Source: Rebecca billardiae RCC1528
Taxonomy: Eukaryota; Haptophyta
Assembly (NCBI GenBank): GCA_965240325.2
Contig: OZ251236.1
Location: 806,001 to 870,000, forward strand
Direction of reading: 5' to 3'
Length of the DNA: 64,000 bases
Shown: in pieces, positions 34,422 to 44,060 of the stretch
Position numbering within the stretch: the first letter of the stretch is position 1
Layout: each line of letters starts with the position of its first letter
Notes under the pieces: model-generated
Told to the model about the DNA's origin: nothing
The model's input: the letters and a program-made list of their open reading frames with translations, nothing else
Database searches by the model: none
Program-made: the position numbers and the translations under genes

Positions 34422-37400
34422 TCAGCGTGGCGTGCGCGGCCCCGCCGCCTCCGTTGTCGCGGCAGCACGTCCGTACTGAACACCAAACTCAATCCCTCGG
34501 CGTCGGCAGCGCTGCTCGCGGTGCACGAAGATGGACGTGTGGCACATGGAGCACAGGTGCTTCTTGCACCCGGCGCACGCGCGAGTCGTCTGCTTCACGA
34601 AGCCACCTGGGTCCTCGGGATGGTCGTCCGGCTTGCGCATGCCCTTGCGCAAGGCGTTGCCACGCGGGGTGAACGTCTTTTCGGCGTCCGCGTAGCACTG
34701 CACGCAGTCGCTCTTGGTGGGGAGCGGGTCGCCCTTGCCGTCGAAGAGCGTCTCAGCCTTCGTCAGGTAGCACTTGCGTGGGCGGTGCTGCGCGATTCGC
34801 GAGCCTGGGACGGGACCTGCGCTCGTCCCGCGCATGATGGGGCAGGACAGTGGGCACGGCGGCGCGGCGGTGAGTGGTCGGTGGCGACGCATTGCGCGAC
34901 GGCGTACATTCGCGAGCGCATCGCGCGGTGCCCGCACCGCTCTTCTTGCGCATGAAGTGCGGTGTCTCGTCGCCACGGCCCTGCATGTACTCCGCGCAGT
35001 AGCGTTGGATGCCGTGGTTCATCAGCTCACGGCCGAGTGACAGCTGCCAGTACGTCGAGTACGGGATGCCGGGCTCGCGAAGAAATTTCTCGTAGGACGG
35101 CAGCACGAACTCGAAGACAATCCTCGCGTCGTGCACGATCAGGCCGAGGTCCCAGTAGAACGCTGCGCGCTGCCAGCGGCGACCGACTCGGTTGACCCGG
35201 ATGTTCATACGAGCCTGGTCCTTGTCGAAGCGGTCGACCGGGCCCATCCTCCGCGCGTACGCCTTCTGCGCCAGGAACGACGTGTAGTACTTGTAGGAGC
35301 GGCTGGCTTTGTCGTACCGCCGCGCAAATGTCTCCTCCGCGTCGTTCTGGTAGGTGGTGTACAGCAGGCAGAAAGGCTTCGCGTCGCGCCATTGCGTCGC
35401 GTACAGCCACCACGTACCTCTCCCACGCCGTTGCGTTGAGGCGCCGCTGCCGCTCCCGTCCAGTGGCACGCGCGCAGTGCGACGCCAGCCGCGTGCGAGA
35501 GCGCTCACCACGCTGTTGGGGAGGTCGAACCAGGGCCAGGTGAGCCGTCCGTCTGTGGGCGCGGTGGCGGGCCGCTTCCACTTGTGCGGGCCGACGATAT
35601 GGATGCCGCGAGCGCGGAGCCAGAGCACGACTGGGATGGTCACAAACCATGAGTCGGCAAAGAGGACGTAGCCTTCGTGCCAGTACGCGACGACGAAGAA
35701 GCCAGTGAGAAGGGCGATGAGCACGTTCCCAGCGGCGTTGGCGCTGCCGCCGACGTCAAACTTCCACGCCTTCACGTAGCCCGCGGCGTCGGCATACACA
35801 AACGCCTTGATGCCCCACTTGATGGGCTTGCGTGGCAGGTACCGCAGGATCGGGCAGCGCTTGGAGAGGCAGCGGATCATCGCCTCGTCGAGCGCGATGT
35901 GCTGCAGTGCGTTCCAGGCCGAGTCGCACTTCTTCTGCAGGTCCGTGTCCAGCTGGCGCATCTTGCGGAGCGGGTCGTCCGGGAAATCCTCGCTCATCGG
36001 GTCCATGAAAGACAGCTGCGCGATCACCTTCCTCCAGCTGCGGCGCGCGGTGCGCACACGGGCGTGCGCGCGGGCGCGCGCGTTGGCCGCTCGCGTCTCA
36101 CTCGCGGCGCGCGGCGCATGTGCGCGGCGCACCGCGTCGCCGTGTACGAGTCGTAGATCTCGTCGTCGCGCAGACTGCCCGACCACAAGAAGCTCATCTG
36201 CCGCACCGGCCGCACACCCGCTTTGATCAGGATGCCCATGACGATCAGAAGCTCTGGCGGCGTCAAGTCGTCCCAGTCGTCGACCCGGCGCCTGGCAGTG
36301 AGGCGCAAGGATGCCGGGTCCGACGCCAGGAGTGGGCGCCATAACATCTTGCCAGCAGCGTCCTTGACCTGCGCGTAGGCGCGCGCGCACAACAAGCGCA
36401 CGCCAGTTGGCCAGCAAGGGGCGCGGCGTTAGGGCATGACTCCTCGCATACGCGCGCGCGCACGCGTATGCGCATGCGCGCGCGTATGCGCATGCATGCG
36501 CGCGCGCGCCTCACCTGCACAAGCCATTGCTTGGCGTGCGCGTTCGTCGCGTCGCAGATGCTCTGCAGGATGTCGTCGCTGAAGTAGAATAGGAAGCACT
36601 GCAGCAGCACGAACGCCGGGTCCGGGTCACCGACCGAGATGTCCACCTGGTGCGTGCTCATGTCCATGGCGATACCGGCCGCGGCGAGGAACACGACGAG
36701 CATTTGCGTCGGCCCCGGCTTTGCTCCTGTGAACAGCGGGCCGTGAGCATCGATGTCGGGCTCCTTCCCGCGGGGAGCGTTCGTGCGCGGCGCGCTTGGC
36801 GCCTTGTGGCGCACCTCCTCCCACGGCTCCACAGGCGGCTCGCGCTCAGGTGCTGCGCCCGCCCCGGCGGCGCCCGCGGCGGGCGCCGAGCGCCGTGCTG
36901 CTGCGCCGCGGCCGCGGCCGCGGCCACTGCCCGCGCCGCGGCCTGCGCCGCCGCCGCGACCGCCAGCCTGCGTCGGCTGTGCGGGCTCGAGCTCAGGCGG
37001 CGCGTCGGCAGACGCCGGCAGGTCCGTGCGCATCACGCAGCGCCGCTTTGACGAGTGCAGCCACAACTGCTCGTCCAGCACGATCAGCCGCGCGCCTCTC
37101 GCGCGCGCCAGGCGGCACGACGTGGGACCTCCCAGGATCTCGTGCGCGGATTTGGGTGATGGCGAGGCGCCACGGCGTCGCTTGCCCCGCCCGCGGGATT
37201 CGTCACGATACTCCGCGCGCTTTGCGACGAGGACGTCGACGCACGAGTGGATGAAGTCGGGGTCCTTGCTCGGGCCACTCCGACCGTCGTAGTTGCGGGC
37301 GAACTTCCTGATGTCGGTGCCCGCGACGCCCCACATCTTCTTGGGGTCGACGTAGCCGACGATGCAGGGTGGCCACGACATGCGCGCGCGCGCGCGCGCA

Positions 37401-38122
37401 GCCTCGAGCGCGGGGAGCGCGATCGCCGACGCGGTGACGAGGAGCACCGGCTGTGTTGAGGCGTGGCCCCGGGCGCGCACGATGGCATCGAGTACCTCAG
37501 GCAGCGTGTCGTCGAACGACTTCTTGCCGCAGAGCTCTGCCGCAGTGGGCGCGCCAGGCCGAGGGATGATCTCGCGCGAGTCGGAGGAGCACAGCCACTC
37601 GCGCTCAAGGAGCAACGTGCCCTTGGCGTCGGTCATCGACACAGACACGCCGGTCACGCGCGCCTCGAGTGGCCGCGAATGGTCGGTCAGGTCCACCTCG
37701 ACGGACGCGAAAGCAGCCCCTTGCACGAGCCTCTCCGACTCGTGCAACAGGTGCTGCCGCTGCTGCTTCTTGTCGCCGGTGCTCTGCGTCGGCGGCGGCG
37801 GTGGCGGAGGCTGGCCAGGGCCGGTGGCGCTGTCCAAAGGTACGGCGTCCTCCTCCTCCTCCTCCTCCTCCTCCTCCATGGGCCCGCCGCCGTCGTTGGG
37901 GTCGTCGCCTTCCGACGCGCCGCTCAGGTCCGCGCTCGACACGTCGTTGGTGTTGCCACCGTCGAGAGAACTCGTCTCGTCGTCGTCACCGCGCTGGTAC
38001 ACGTCGTCGGGGTCATGGCGCTTCGGAAGCTCGTTCAGGAGGGGGACACGCGCCGCGCCGCGCCGGAGCGCCGCGTCGCCCTCGCTCTGGCGACGGCCAC
38101 GTCCCGACGCCTTTGGCGCCAT
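34422..38122 (-). CDS. piggyBac-family transposase with three introns and intact DDD residues
   Basis: Exons 38122-36515, 36368-36133, 36037-34938 and 34816-34422 (acceptor at 34816 less certain) give 1112 residues. Introns of 146, 95 and 121 bp begin GTGAGG, GTGCGC and GTGCGG and end in CAG. Catalytic Asp: D665 in LDEAMIRC, D743 in LFADSWFVTI (78 residues later, as in piggyBac) and D883 in GPVDRFDKDQ, followed by VNRVGRRWQRAAFYWDL. The C-terminal Cys-rich domain is complete (CVQC, CAGCKKHLCSMC then H). An acidic Glu run, a Pro run and about 350 residues of unknown N-terminal sequence precede the DDD domain; part of it (SVEVDLTDH and after) faintly recalls a DEDD-exonuclease fold. No TTAA-flanked terminal repeats were found nearby, so the gene may be domesticated, or its ends have decayed. 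The ATG at 38122 was preferred over 38245, which would overlap the next gene. Confidence 0.85.
37850..37879 (-). repeat. TCC/CTC run encoding poly-Glu in the piggyBac N-terminus
   Basis: A run of GAG codons on the minus strand gives about nine consecutive Glu, followed by a Pro run (near 37792-37812). A typical slippage tract in a disordered acidic region. Confidence 0.8.
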
Positions 38123-38244
38123 TTCGGATAACGTCCACGGTCCGGGCGCGCCCGGAGTTCTGATCGATTGGAGGGTAACCCCGCGCGGAGCGGTGGCACG
38201 CCCTCGAGTCGACCGTCGACGACGCCCTCGTCGTCCGCGACACA
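38123..38244. promoter_or_regulatory. Putative 122-bp bidirectional promoter
   Basis: The piggyBac start at 38122 (minus) and the RING-LRR start at 38245 (plus) are separated by only 122 bp. No core element recognised; shared control is inferred from spacing. Confidence 0.4.
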
Positions 38245-39801
38245 ATGCCGAAGCGCGCGGGAGAGGAGGCTGCGTGTGTCGTCTGCTTCACCGAAGCTGG
38301 CCTCGGCCCGCATCGCTGCGGACTGTGCACGGAAGGCGCTTGGCACGTGTGCCAGAGCTGCGAAGCGAAGCTTGCAAAGCGACGGCGCTGCCCGGTGTGC
38401 CGTTCCGACTACGCGCGCGAGCCGGCAGCGTGGGAGGCCCTCCCACGCGATTCGAAGACCCTCGTGATCAATACGCAGCCCTCGCAGCAGGAGCTCGCGC
38501 AGATCGCCGCGGAGTTCCCGCAGCTCGAGAACCTCACAATCGAGGACGAGGAGCGATTTGATCGGCACGGCGCGGACGAGGACGTGGATCTTGCGCTCGA
38601 CTTCGCACCGGACGGCGTCGCATTCCCGGCCCTTCGGGAGCTCACGCTCAGCGCCGTCAGCGTCAGGGCACTGCGGCTCACCGAGTCGACGTGCCCCAAC
38701 CTCCGCTCGCTCTCGCTGAGCACGCTCGAAGGCGCGGTCGAGGTGTTTGACATTGCGCTGCCGCAGCTCGAGCACTTCGAGGCCGAGCACGTGATGATGG
38801 CCGGGCGCAAGCTGGGCGAGTTCGGGCTGTTCCTGTCGCGCTGCCCACGGCTCGAGACGGTGACGAGCTACAAGCTGCGCGGGCTCGGCCAGCAGAACTT
38901 TGCGGTCACGCCGCGGCTGCGCACGCTCGTGCTCCACCGCGCGGAGGGCCTGGAGCAGCTGCACCTCGTGCACGCGCCTGTGCTCACGGAGCTCTCGGTG
39001 CAAGCGGCGTACTCGCTGGACGACCTGCGGGTGGACCATGTGCCCGAGATGACCGCCGGCAACGTCGAGGAGCTCGTGACGGGCCTCGAGGCCGCGCTCC
39101 TAGAGGCGCAGGCTGTCGCGCACAGCGAGGAGGAGGTGTGGCGCTCCGGCCGCAAAGGCACTCGAGAGGCGCGCAAGCTGCGCTGGGTCGAGCGTGACGA
39201 GGAGCTCGATCTCGAGGACGAGTTCCACCAAGAGATGCTGTGCGAGCACCTGCACACTCTGTGCGCCGCCGAGTTCGCCAAGCGCCGGCAGGCACTGCTC
39301 AGGGACCACTCCATCGCCGTGCCCAGCGATCACCCGCCGAGCCTGCCCGAGTGTCACGTCAACCTTGCCAACGCGAGTCTCTCGAGCACGAGTGTGCAGC
39401 GCCTTCGGCGGTGCCCACGCTTCCGGCCGACGCTTCCGTCTGGCGTCGAGGCCGGTCAGATGGGCTTTGCGTCCTTCGTGCATCCCAACGCTGCCCTTGG
39501 CATGCACATGGACGATGAGGACGATGAGGATGACGAGGAGGACGAGGACTGGCACGGGCATGGTGGTACGGACAGCGACTGCGATTCCAGCGAGGAGGAC
39601 AGTGGCGAAGAGGACGAGGGGGTGGATGGAGAAGACAGCGACAGCGAGGACGATGAGGACGACGAGGGCGAAGAGGGCGAGGGCGAGGGCGAGGAGGGTG
39701 ACGACGACGAACCAGGAGCAGATGATCCTTTCGGCGAGCGCAAGTTGCAGCGCGAGAGAGAGACTTCTGGTGGCGGCGGCCTGACTTGCATCGTGTCTTG
39801 A
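38245..39801 (+). CDS. RING-LRR protein with acidic tail and C-terminal CaaX box
   Basis: 518 residues, single exon. Residues 11-52 form a RING-like zinc finger: C11, C14, C25, C28, H34, C36, C39, C49, C52 (ending CPVCRSDY), which predicts an E3 ubiquitin ligase. Residues about 75-280 have irregular leucine-rich repeats (PALRELTLS, PNLRSLSLS, PRLETVTSY, PRLRTLVLH, PVLTELSVQ) that likely bind the substrate. A charged helical stretch and a long Asp/Glu/Ser run (about 415-490) follow. The protein ends in Cys-Ile-Val-Ser before TGA, a canonical CaaX motif with Ser at X that favours farnesylation; membrane attachment is inferred. It starts 122 bp from the divergent piggyBac gene. Confidence 0.75.
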   Translation: MPKRAGEEAACVVCFTEAGLGPHRCGLCTEGAWHVCQSCEAKLAKRRRCPVCRSDYAREPAAWEALPRDSKTLVINTQPSQQELAQIAAEFPQLENLTIEDEERFDRHGADEDVDLALDFAPDGVAFPALRELTLSAVSVRALRLTESTCPNLRSLSLSTLEGAVEVFDIALPQLEHFEAEHVMMAGRKLGEFGLFLSRCPRLETVTSYKLRGLGQQNFAVTPRLRTLVLHRAEGLEQLHLVHAPVLTELSVQAAYSLDDLRVDHVPEMTAGNVEELVTGLEAALLEAQAVAHSEEEVWRSGRKGTREARKLRWVERDEELDLEDEFHQEMLCEHLHTLCAAEFAKRRQALLRDHSIAVPSDHPPSLPECHVNLANASLSSTSVQRLRRCPRFRPTLPSGVEAGQMGFASFVHPNAALGMHMDDEDDEDDEEDEDWHGHGGTDSDCDSSEEDSGEEDEGVDGEDSDSEDDEDDEGEEGEGEGEEGDDDEPGADDPFGERKLQRERETSGGGGLTCIVS

Positions 39802-40533
39802 CTTATTTGCTGATATGCATGCGCCTGTCAATGGGTCGTAACTCAGAGTGAGACGGTGCCGCACGACGCCGAACGGCTCATCACTGCGACTCAGACGACG
39901 TTCACGCGCCGTATATAGTAGCGGTAGTGATGCTCTGCGTCATTATTTATTTATTATATTATATATATATCATTAATCATTATGCCGCGTCACGTCTAGC
40001 TAGTCAGTGAGTCACGAGTCCGACGACGGTCGGCTCATCCGAGTCTTAGAACGGCGCCCGTACTGACTACTGTCTATACTGAGGCGGCGTAGAGTGACTA
40101 ACTAGTCGTGAGACAGAGTAGTGGAGTCACGGGCCTCGTGAATTCGTCGTGATATAACGGCGCGGGCGCGCGTCCGCCGGCCTGCCGCTGCCCGCCGCCG
40201 GTCGAGTCGGCCCGCCGCGGCGGCTGGCGGCCTCGCCGCGGGCGCCGGGCCCGGCCGGCCCGGGGCCGCCCCACGCCGACGGGCCCGACGGCGACGGCCG
40301 ACCGCGGGCGACGGGCTGAAACAATATATTCATCATCATATTATTTCCGACTCCGCCGAGTAATATAATATTCATATCGTCAATAAATTACATGCATATA
40401 TATTAACGACGTGGTATGCAACGGGCAGGCGTCAGAGTCAGCAAGCTGTAGCAGCAGATCGAGCAGCAGAGACAAACACCAGGATCAGCGCTCCTCGCCG
40501 TCGTCCCCCCCCCCTCATAGTCGCCCATCACTC

Positions 40534-40557
40534 AATAATAATAATAATAATAATAAT
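40534..40557 (+). repeat. (AAT)8 microsatellite
   Basis: Eight perfect AAT units are followed at once by a 7-bp-arm hairpin (GACCGCG-TTC-CGCGGTC, 40558-40574). A similar ATA/TAA run lies at 42311-42333. Confidence 0.9.
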
Positions 40558-40574
40558 GACCGCGTTCCGCGGTC
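40558..40574. repeat. Perfect GC hairpin, 7-bp arms and 3-nt loop
   Basis: GACCGCG and CGCGGTC are exact reverse complements around TTC, directly after the (AAT)8 run. Together they could mark the end of a small mobile element. Confidence 0.6.
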
Positions 40575-40775
40575 CTTTTCCGTAGAACGAACGTAGTTCG
40601 GGGCCCGCGGTGGCGGTGCACCCTCCGTCGCAGTCGTCTATTGACAGACCAGCCAGTTGCATGCCCGTACAACTAGACTCCAGCGGCGCGCCGCTGCGCC
40701 CCGGCGCCGGCGCCGCGGGCGCGGGCCCATCGCAGCCGCCGGCGCGGCGCCCGGATTGTGTACAGGCGGATGCGA

Positions 40776-41069
40776 CGAGGCGTGATCGACGAATGAGCGC
40801 GACTCCACGTGCACGCCAGGCCACGTGGAGCTGACAGCCAGGGAACACTGTGCGGGGCCGCGGATTCGTTCGGGCCGCTGCTGCTGACCGCGCTGTCTGT
40901 CGTCACACCGCGCCGCGGCAGCGCCAGGAGTAGTCAGTAGATGATTTGCACTGGTCCGAGTAGGGTTCGACCAGCGCCTGCGCGACGGCCGACAGGCGGG
41001 CGCGAGGCGTGATCGACGCATGAGCGCAACTCTATCTACGCGGAGCTGACAGCCAGAGGGAGCACTGTG
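40776..41069 (+). repeat. Duplicated segment, two diverged copies about 227 bp apart
   Basis: Copy 1 (40776-40853) and copy 2 (41003-41069) share CGAGGCGTGATCGACG, ATGAGCGC, GGAGCTGACAGCCAG and CACTGTG in the same order, with small indels between. No coding sequence; a decayed tandem or element duplication. Confidence 0.7.
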
Positions 41070-41132
41070 TGTGCCGAGGTGCGAGGGCACCGGTGATCGT
41101 TATTTCGCGCGCCGCGCGTGCACTGCACGGGG

Positions 41133-41711
41133 TCACGGGGTGACACACCTCGGTCGGGCTCGGCACGCGTCGCAGAGGCACGGCCAGCTCTGGGGACGTC
41201 GCGCACCACCGTCGCCCGCGCCGCAGCTCGTCCTCCTAGGTCCGCCCGTCCAGCGCTGCAGACAGACTCGCCGGCGCGGGCCGAGAGTGAGTGCCGCAAA
41301 GCGGCTGCCAGCTGTTGGGCCGGGTGAGGAGGAGGGAGGGAGCTGGCCTGCGGGGCGCGTGGTGAAGTCGGTGATCAGTCGCGTCGCGCTCCCCCTGGCG
41401 ATTGCGCCCTCGTCCTCCAGCACGGTGCGGACCTTGCGAACGAAGTTGTAGATCGACCATTTGGGCACGTTGTACTTCACGGCCGCAGAGGGCACGTCCT
41501 GCTCGTGCCTCACGACTGAGATGGCAGCAGCGATGCTCTGGAGCGTGCTCTTAGCCACCTTCTTCACTGCCCCGGATTCGAGCAGCACGTTCAATACGCG
41601 GCGAGCGCGGTCCTCGTCGGCGTCGCCAGCTGACGTGCTCGGCATCATGTCCACGTGAGCGCAAAAGTGGCCTCGAGCCTGCTCCTGGCTCGCCAGAGGG
41701 CAAAAGGCCAA
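41133..41711 (-). CDS. Small protein with a psq/CENP-B-like helix-turn-helix
   Basis: 192 codons; the adjacent Met at 41648 and 41645 are alternative starts. Residues about 55-97 (STLQSIAAAISVVRHE, then SAAVKYNVPKWSIYNFVRK) fit the Pipsqueak/CENP-B class HTH found in pogo-like transposases and related DNA-binding proteins: a helix, the S-x-x-x-A-A-x-x-Y-x-V-P turn, then a recognition helix. The last 70 residues are low complexity and may be intron or UTR read-through. No DDE transposase domain is found on either side, so this is a lone HTH protein or the remnant of a transposon, in a repeat-rich region. Confidence 0.4.
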   Translation of the reverse strand: MAFCPLASQEQARGHFCAHVDMMPSTSAGDADEDRARRVLNVLLESGAVKKVAKSTLQSIAAAISVVRHEQDVPSAAVKYNVPKWSIYNFVRKVRTVLEDEGAIARGSATRLITDFTTRPAGQLPPSSSPGPTAGSRFAALTLGPRRRVCLQRWTGGPRRTSCGAGDGGARRPQSWPCLCDACRARPRCVTP

Positions 41712-41805
41712 TAGCTACTCCCAATTCCCGAAGGCTGATGATGAATACGCACACGTGCGCCTGATGAATATCGATGATATTCTGCTCGACCCCGCCTAGC
41801 AGTCC

Positions 41806-41972
41806 ATGAACCATATACATTATAATGTATGAAAACGAAGCGGTGCAAATGATGTTCTCCAGTATAGTGGATACGACCCCGACGAAGCGATTTTATGCCT
41901 GCGTGAACCATACATATGAATACGAAGCGCGGTGCAAATGTTCTCCAGTAGTGAATACGACCCCGACGAAGC
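41806..41972 (+). repeat. Tandem direct repeat, about 97-bp period
   Basis: Two copies (41806-41889 and 41903-41972) share TGAACCATA, ACGAAGC, GGTGCAAATG, TTCTCCAGTA and ATACGACCCCGACGAAGC in order. AT-rich and non-coding. Confidence 0.8.
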
Positions 41973-42100
41973 CAATATATATCGGTTGGTTACTTCGCTG
42001 ATCCCGTAAGGACGTGCAAAAATAGCCTCAAAGAAGCTGACGCTTGTATTGGACTTGTAACCGTCCTACTTCACACAGAAGTGAACTCTCACGCCCGGCC

Positions 42101-42131
42101 GTCCACGATTGATTAGGGGAATGTCGTGGAC
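42101..42131. repeat. Inverted repeat with 8-bp arms followed by a T-run
   Basis: GTCCACGA (42101-42108) and TCGTGGAC (42124-42131) are perfect reverse complements around a 15-nt loop, followed within 5 bases by seven T. This resembles a small RNA 3' end or a transposon stem. Confidence 0.55.
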
Positions 42132-42310
42132 GCGGTTTTTTTCTCCGTGATGCATCTGTAGAGAGGGTCTCAAAATTCGAAACTCGGTCTCCGCCAGCCC
42201 TAAAAATCGGCCCCCGCGTCCCTTTTTCTTGATCAAAGATCTTTTTGAAACGTGGTTCCGGCCCGCTGGTGCGGGCTCCACGCTGCGCGCTCCGCCCTGC
42301 ACCGCGGGCC

Positions 42311-42333
42311 ATAATAATAATAATAATAATAAT
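42311..42333 (+). repeat. ATA/TAA microsatellite
   Basis: A near-perfect 23-nt run of TAA units directly after a GC-rich stretch (CACCGCGGGCC). Such runs often form the 3' tail of non-LTR elements; no such element was identified. Confidence 0.85.
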
Positions 42334-43340
42334 ACACAGTGCCGGAAAACTGCTCAGGGTGACGTTTTAAGTTGTCCGCACCACTAGTCGAATCATCGGA
42401 CAATTCTGAAGCGGTGCGCCTAAATTCGGCGCACCATAGGCGCGTCGAATCGTGGCACAGACCTTGGTAGCAGGCCACACCTGAGCGCGCTGCGCGCGCC
42501 GACGCGCGCTCGGCGCGGGCAAAAAATCATGCGCCGTTGGCATTACGCAGCCCCGCGCAGCGCTGTGCTCGAGCTCGGCGGCGGCGAAAGCGGGCGGGCG
42601 CACACGGCGGTGCCCGTGCGCGCTGCTCCGAGCGCAGCTGCGGCCACCCCGGCGGCATACCGCCGGTCGAGGGCACGAAAACCGATTTTTCGGGAAAATG
42701 CAGAGCAGCGGCGCCCGAGCGCGCCCGAGCTCGTCGCAGCACAGTCTCCTGGTGGCTGCGCCCCGTGAAGCCACGCCACGCGGGGCGCTGGCGTGCGCGT
42801 GGCCTGCGCCCACCGTGCGCTGCCCGATCATGGCCGTCGACCGCTCCGAGCGCCTCACCACGCGTGCTCGAGCCCACCGATACTGACGCCCGAGCACGGT
42901 GCCGGCAGCGCTCGCAGGTGGGCGTCGGAGAAAACACGCCGGCCGAACGAGCTTGAAGCGTCCGCCGCGATGCCAACGGCAGCGGACGACGTGCGCGCCA
43001 CCTCGGCGCCAGTCGCCCAGCCCTTGCGCGGCGGTGCGGGCTCGCTCGTTCGCCGCCATCAGCTGCGCGCGCGCAGCCCGATCACTGCCCGCTGGTTCTG
43101 TTGTCGAGCAGCTGCGGCCTGCCACGCGCACTGCCGGACATTGAGCCACAGCGCGAGCACGCGCCTCGTCTGGCACGCGCGAGCACTCAGCATCGTGCGT
43201 GGCCACCATGACGCGCCCATCTGCGCCAGCAGCGATGAGCACGCCGCCGTTCAGCTCGCATCGGGCTCGCTCGCGACGCAGCAACGCGCGGCCGTAGCGG
43301 CAGCAGCGGCGCCGTCGAGCACGCGCAGCAAACAAATATG

Positions 43341-44060
43341 CAGCGCGGGCGAGTCGACGGTCTGGAAAATGCGCGATCACGCCACAGCAGGCTGGCAGAG
43401 CCCGCCCGAGCTGCAGCATGCCGTAGGTGCTGCCCCAAGCTCTCGACTGCCCGTAAGCGGCGGCATGTGCGGCGGCGCCGGCGGCGGCCATGCTGCCACG
43501 CCGTTGTGCGCCGCGGGGCGCCGTCGGCACCTCTGTGGTGAAGCGCACAGAGCTCGAGCCCACGGGGGCTGGCGACCGTCAAACCGACACCCCATGACGC
43601 GGGGCTGCGTGCGCCAGCTGCGCGCACTCCGTGGGCCCACCTAGCCCGCTCGAGCAGCTCGCCTTGGGTGCGCGCAGCGGCTCGAGCACACTGGTATGGG
43701 ACGCCTGCCTGCGGTGCCGCCGAGCACATGCGGCCGACGGTCACTCAGCACGGGCGACTCGACGGCGGCGAGCAGGCGCGACGGCCTCGCCGCGCCGCGG
43801 AAAAGCCTGCCCGGGCTGCAGCACGCCGTAGGAGCAGCCCAGCGCCCTCCTCCGCCCTCCAGCTTCGGCGCGCGCAGCAGGCCCGGCGGCGGCCATGCTG
43901 GCGTGCCCAAGCATGAAGATGGGCGCGGCCGGCCGCGCCGTCGCAAAGCGCGCAGAACTCGAGCTCGGGGGGGCGGACGGCCGCCAAACTGGCGCGGCAG
44001 GACGTGGCACTGCGTGCGCCAGCTACGCGCACCCGCTGCGCCCGCGTGGCCCGTGCGAGC
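43341..44060. repeat. Two strongly diverged tandem units, about 400 bp each
   Basis: Units near 43341-43640 and 43745-44060 share, in order, a GAGTCGACGG/GACTCGACGG start, the word CTGCAGCA(T/C)GCCGTAGG, GGCGGCGGCCATGCTG, a CGCAGA(A)CTCGAG-type segment and CTGCGTGCGCCAGCT. They are non-coding by inspection. Earlier sequence (42530-42780) has weaker echoes. Confidence 0.55.

Larger units (their letters stand above)
39802..41132. other. AT-rich and repeat-bearing spacer
   Basis: A TA-rich stretch (39945-39985) is followed by an abrupt GC island of about 165 bp (40155-40318) set between AT-rich sequence, then an (AAT)8 run, a small hairpin and a duplicated segment near 40776/41003. No gene or structural RNA recognised. 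Confidence 0.5.

Noticed and set aside
33451-40000. piggyBac terminal repeats with TTAA duplication around the transposase
   Set aside because: No TTAA was found in the 33451-34421 flank and no matching inverted ends were seen on the other side.
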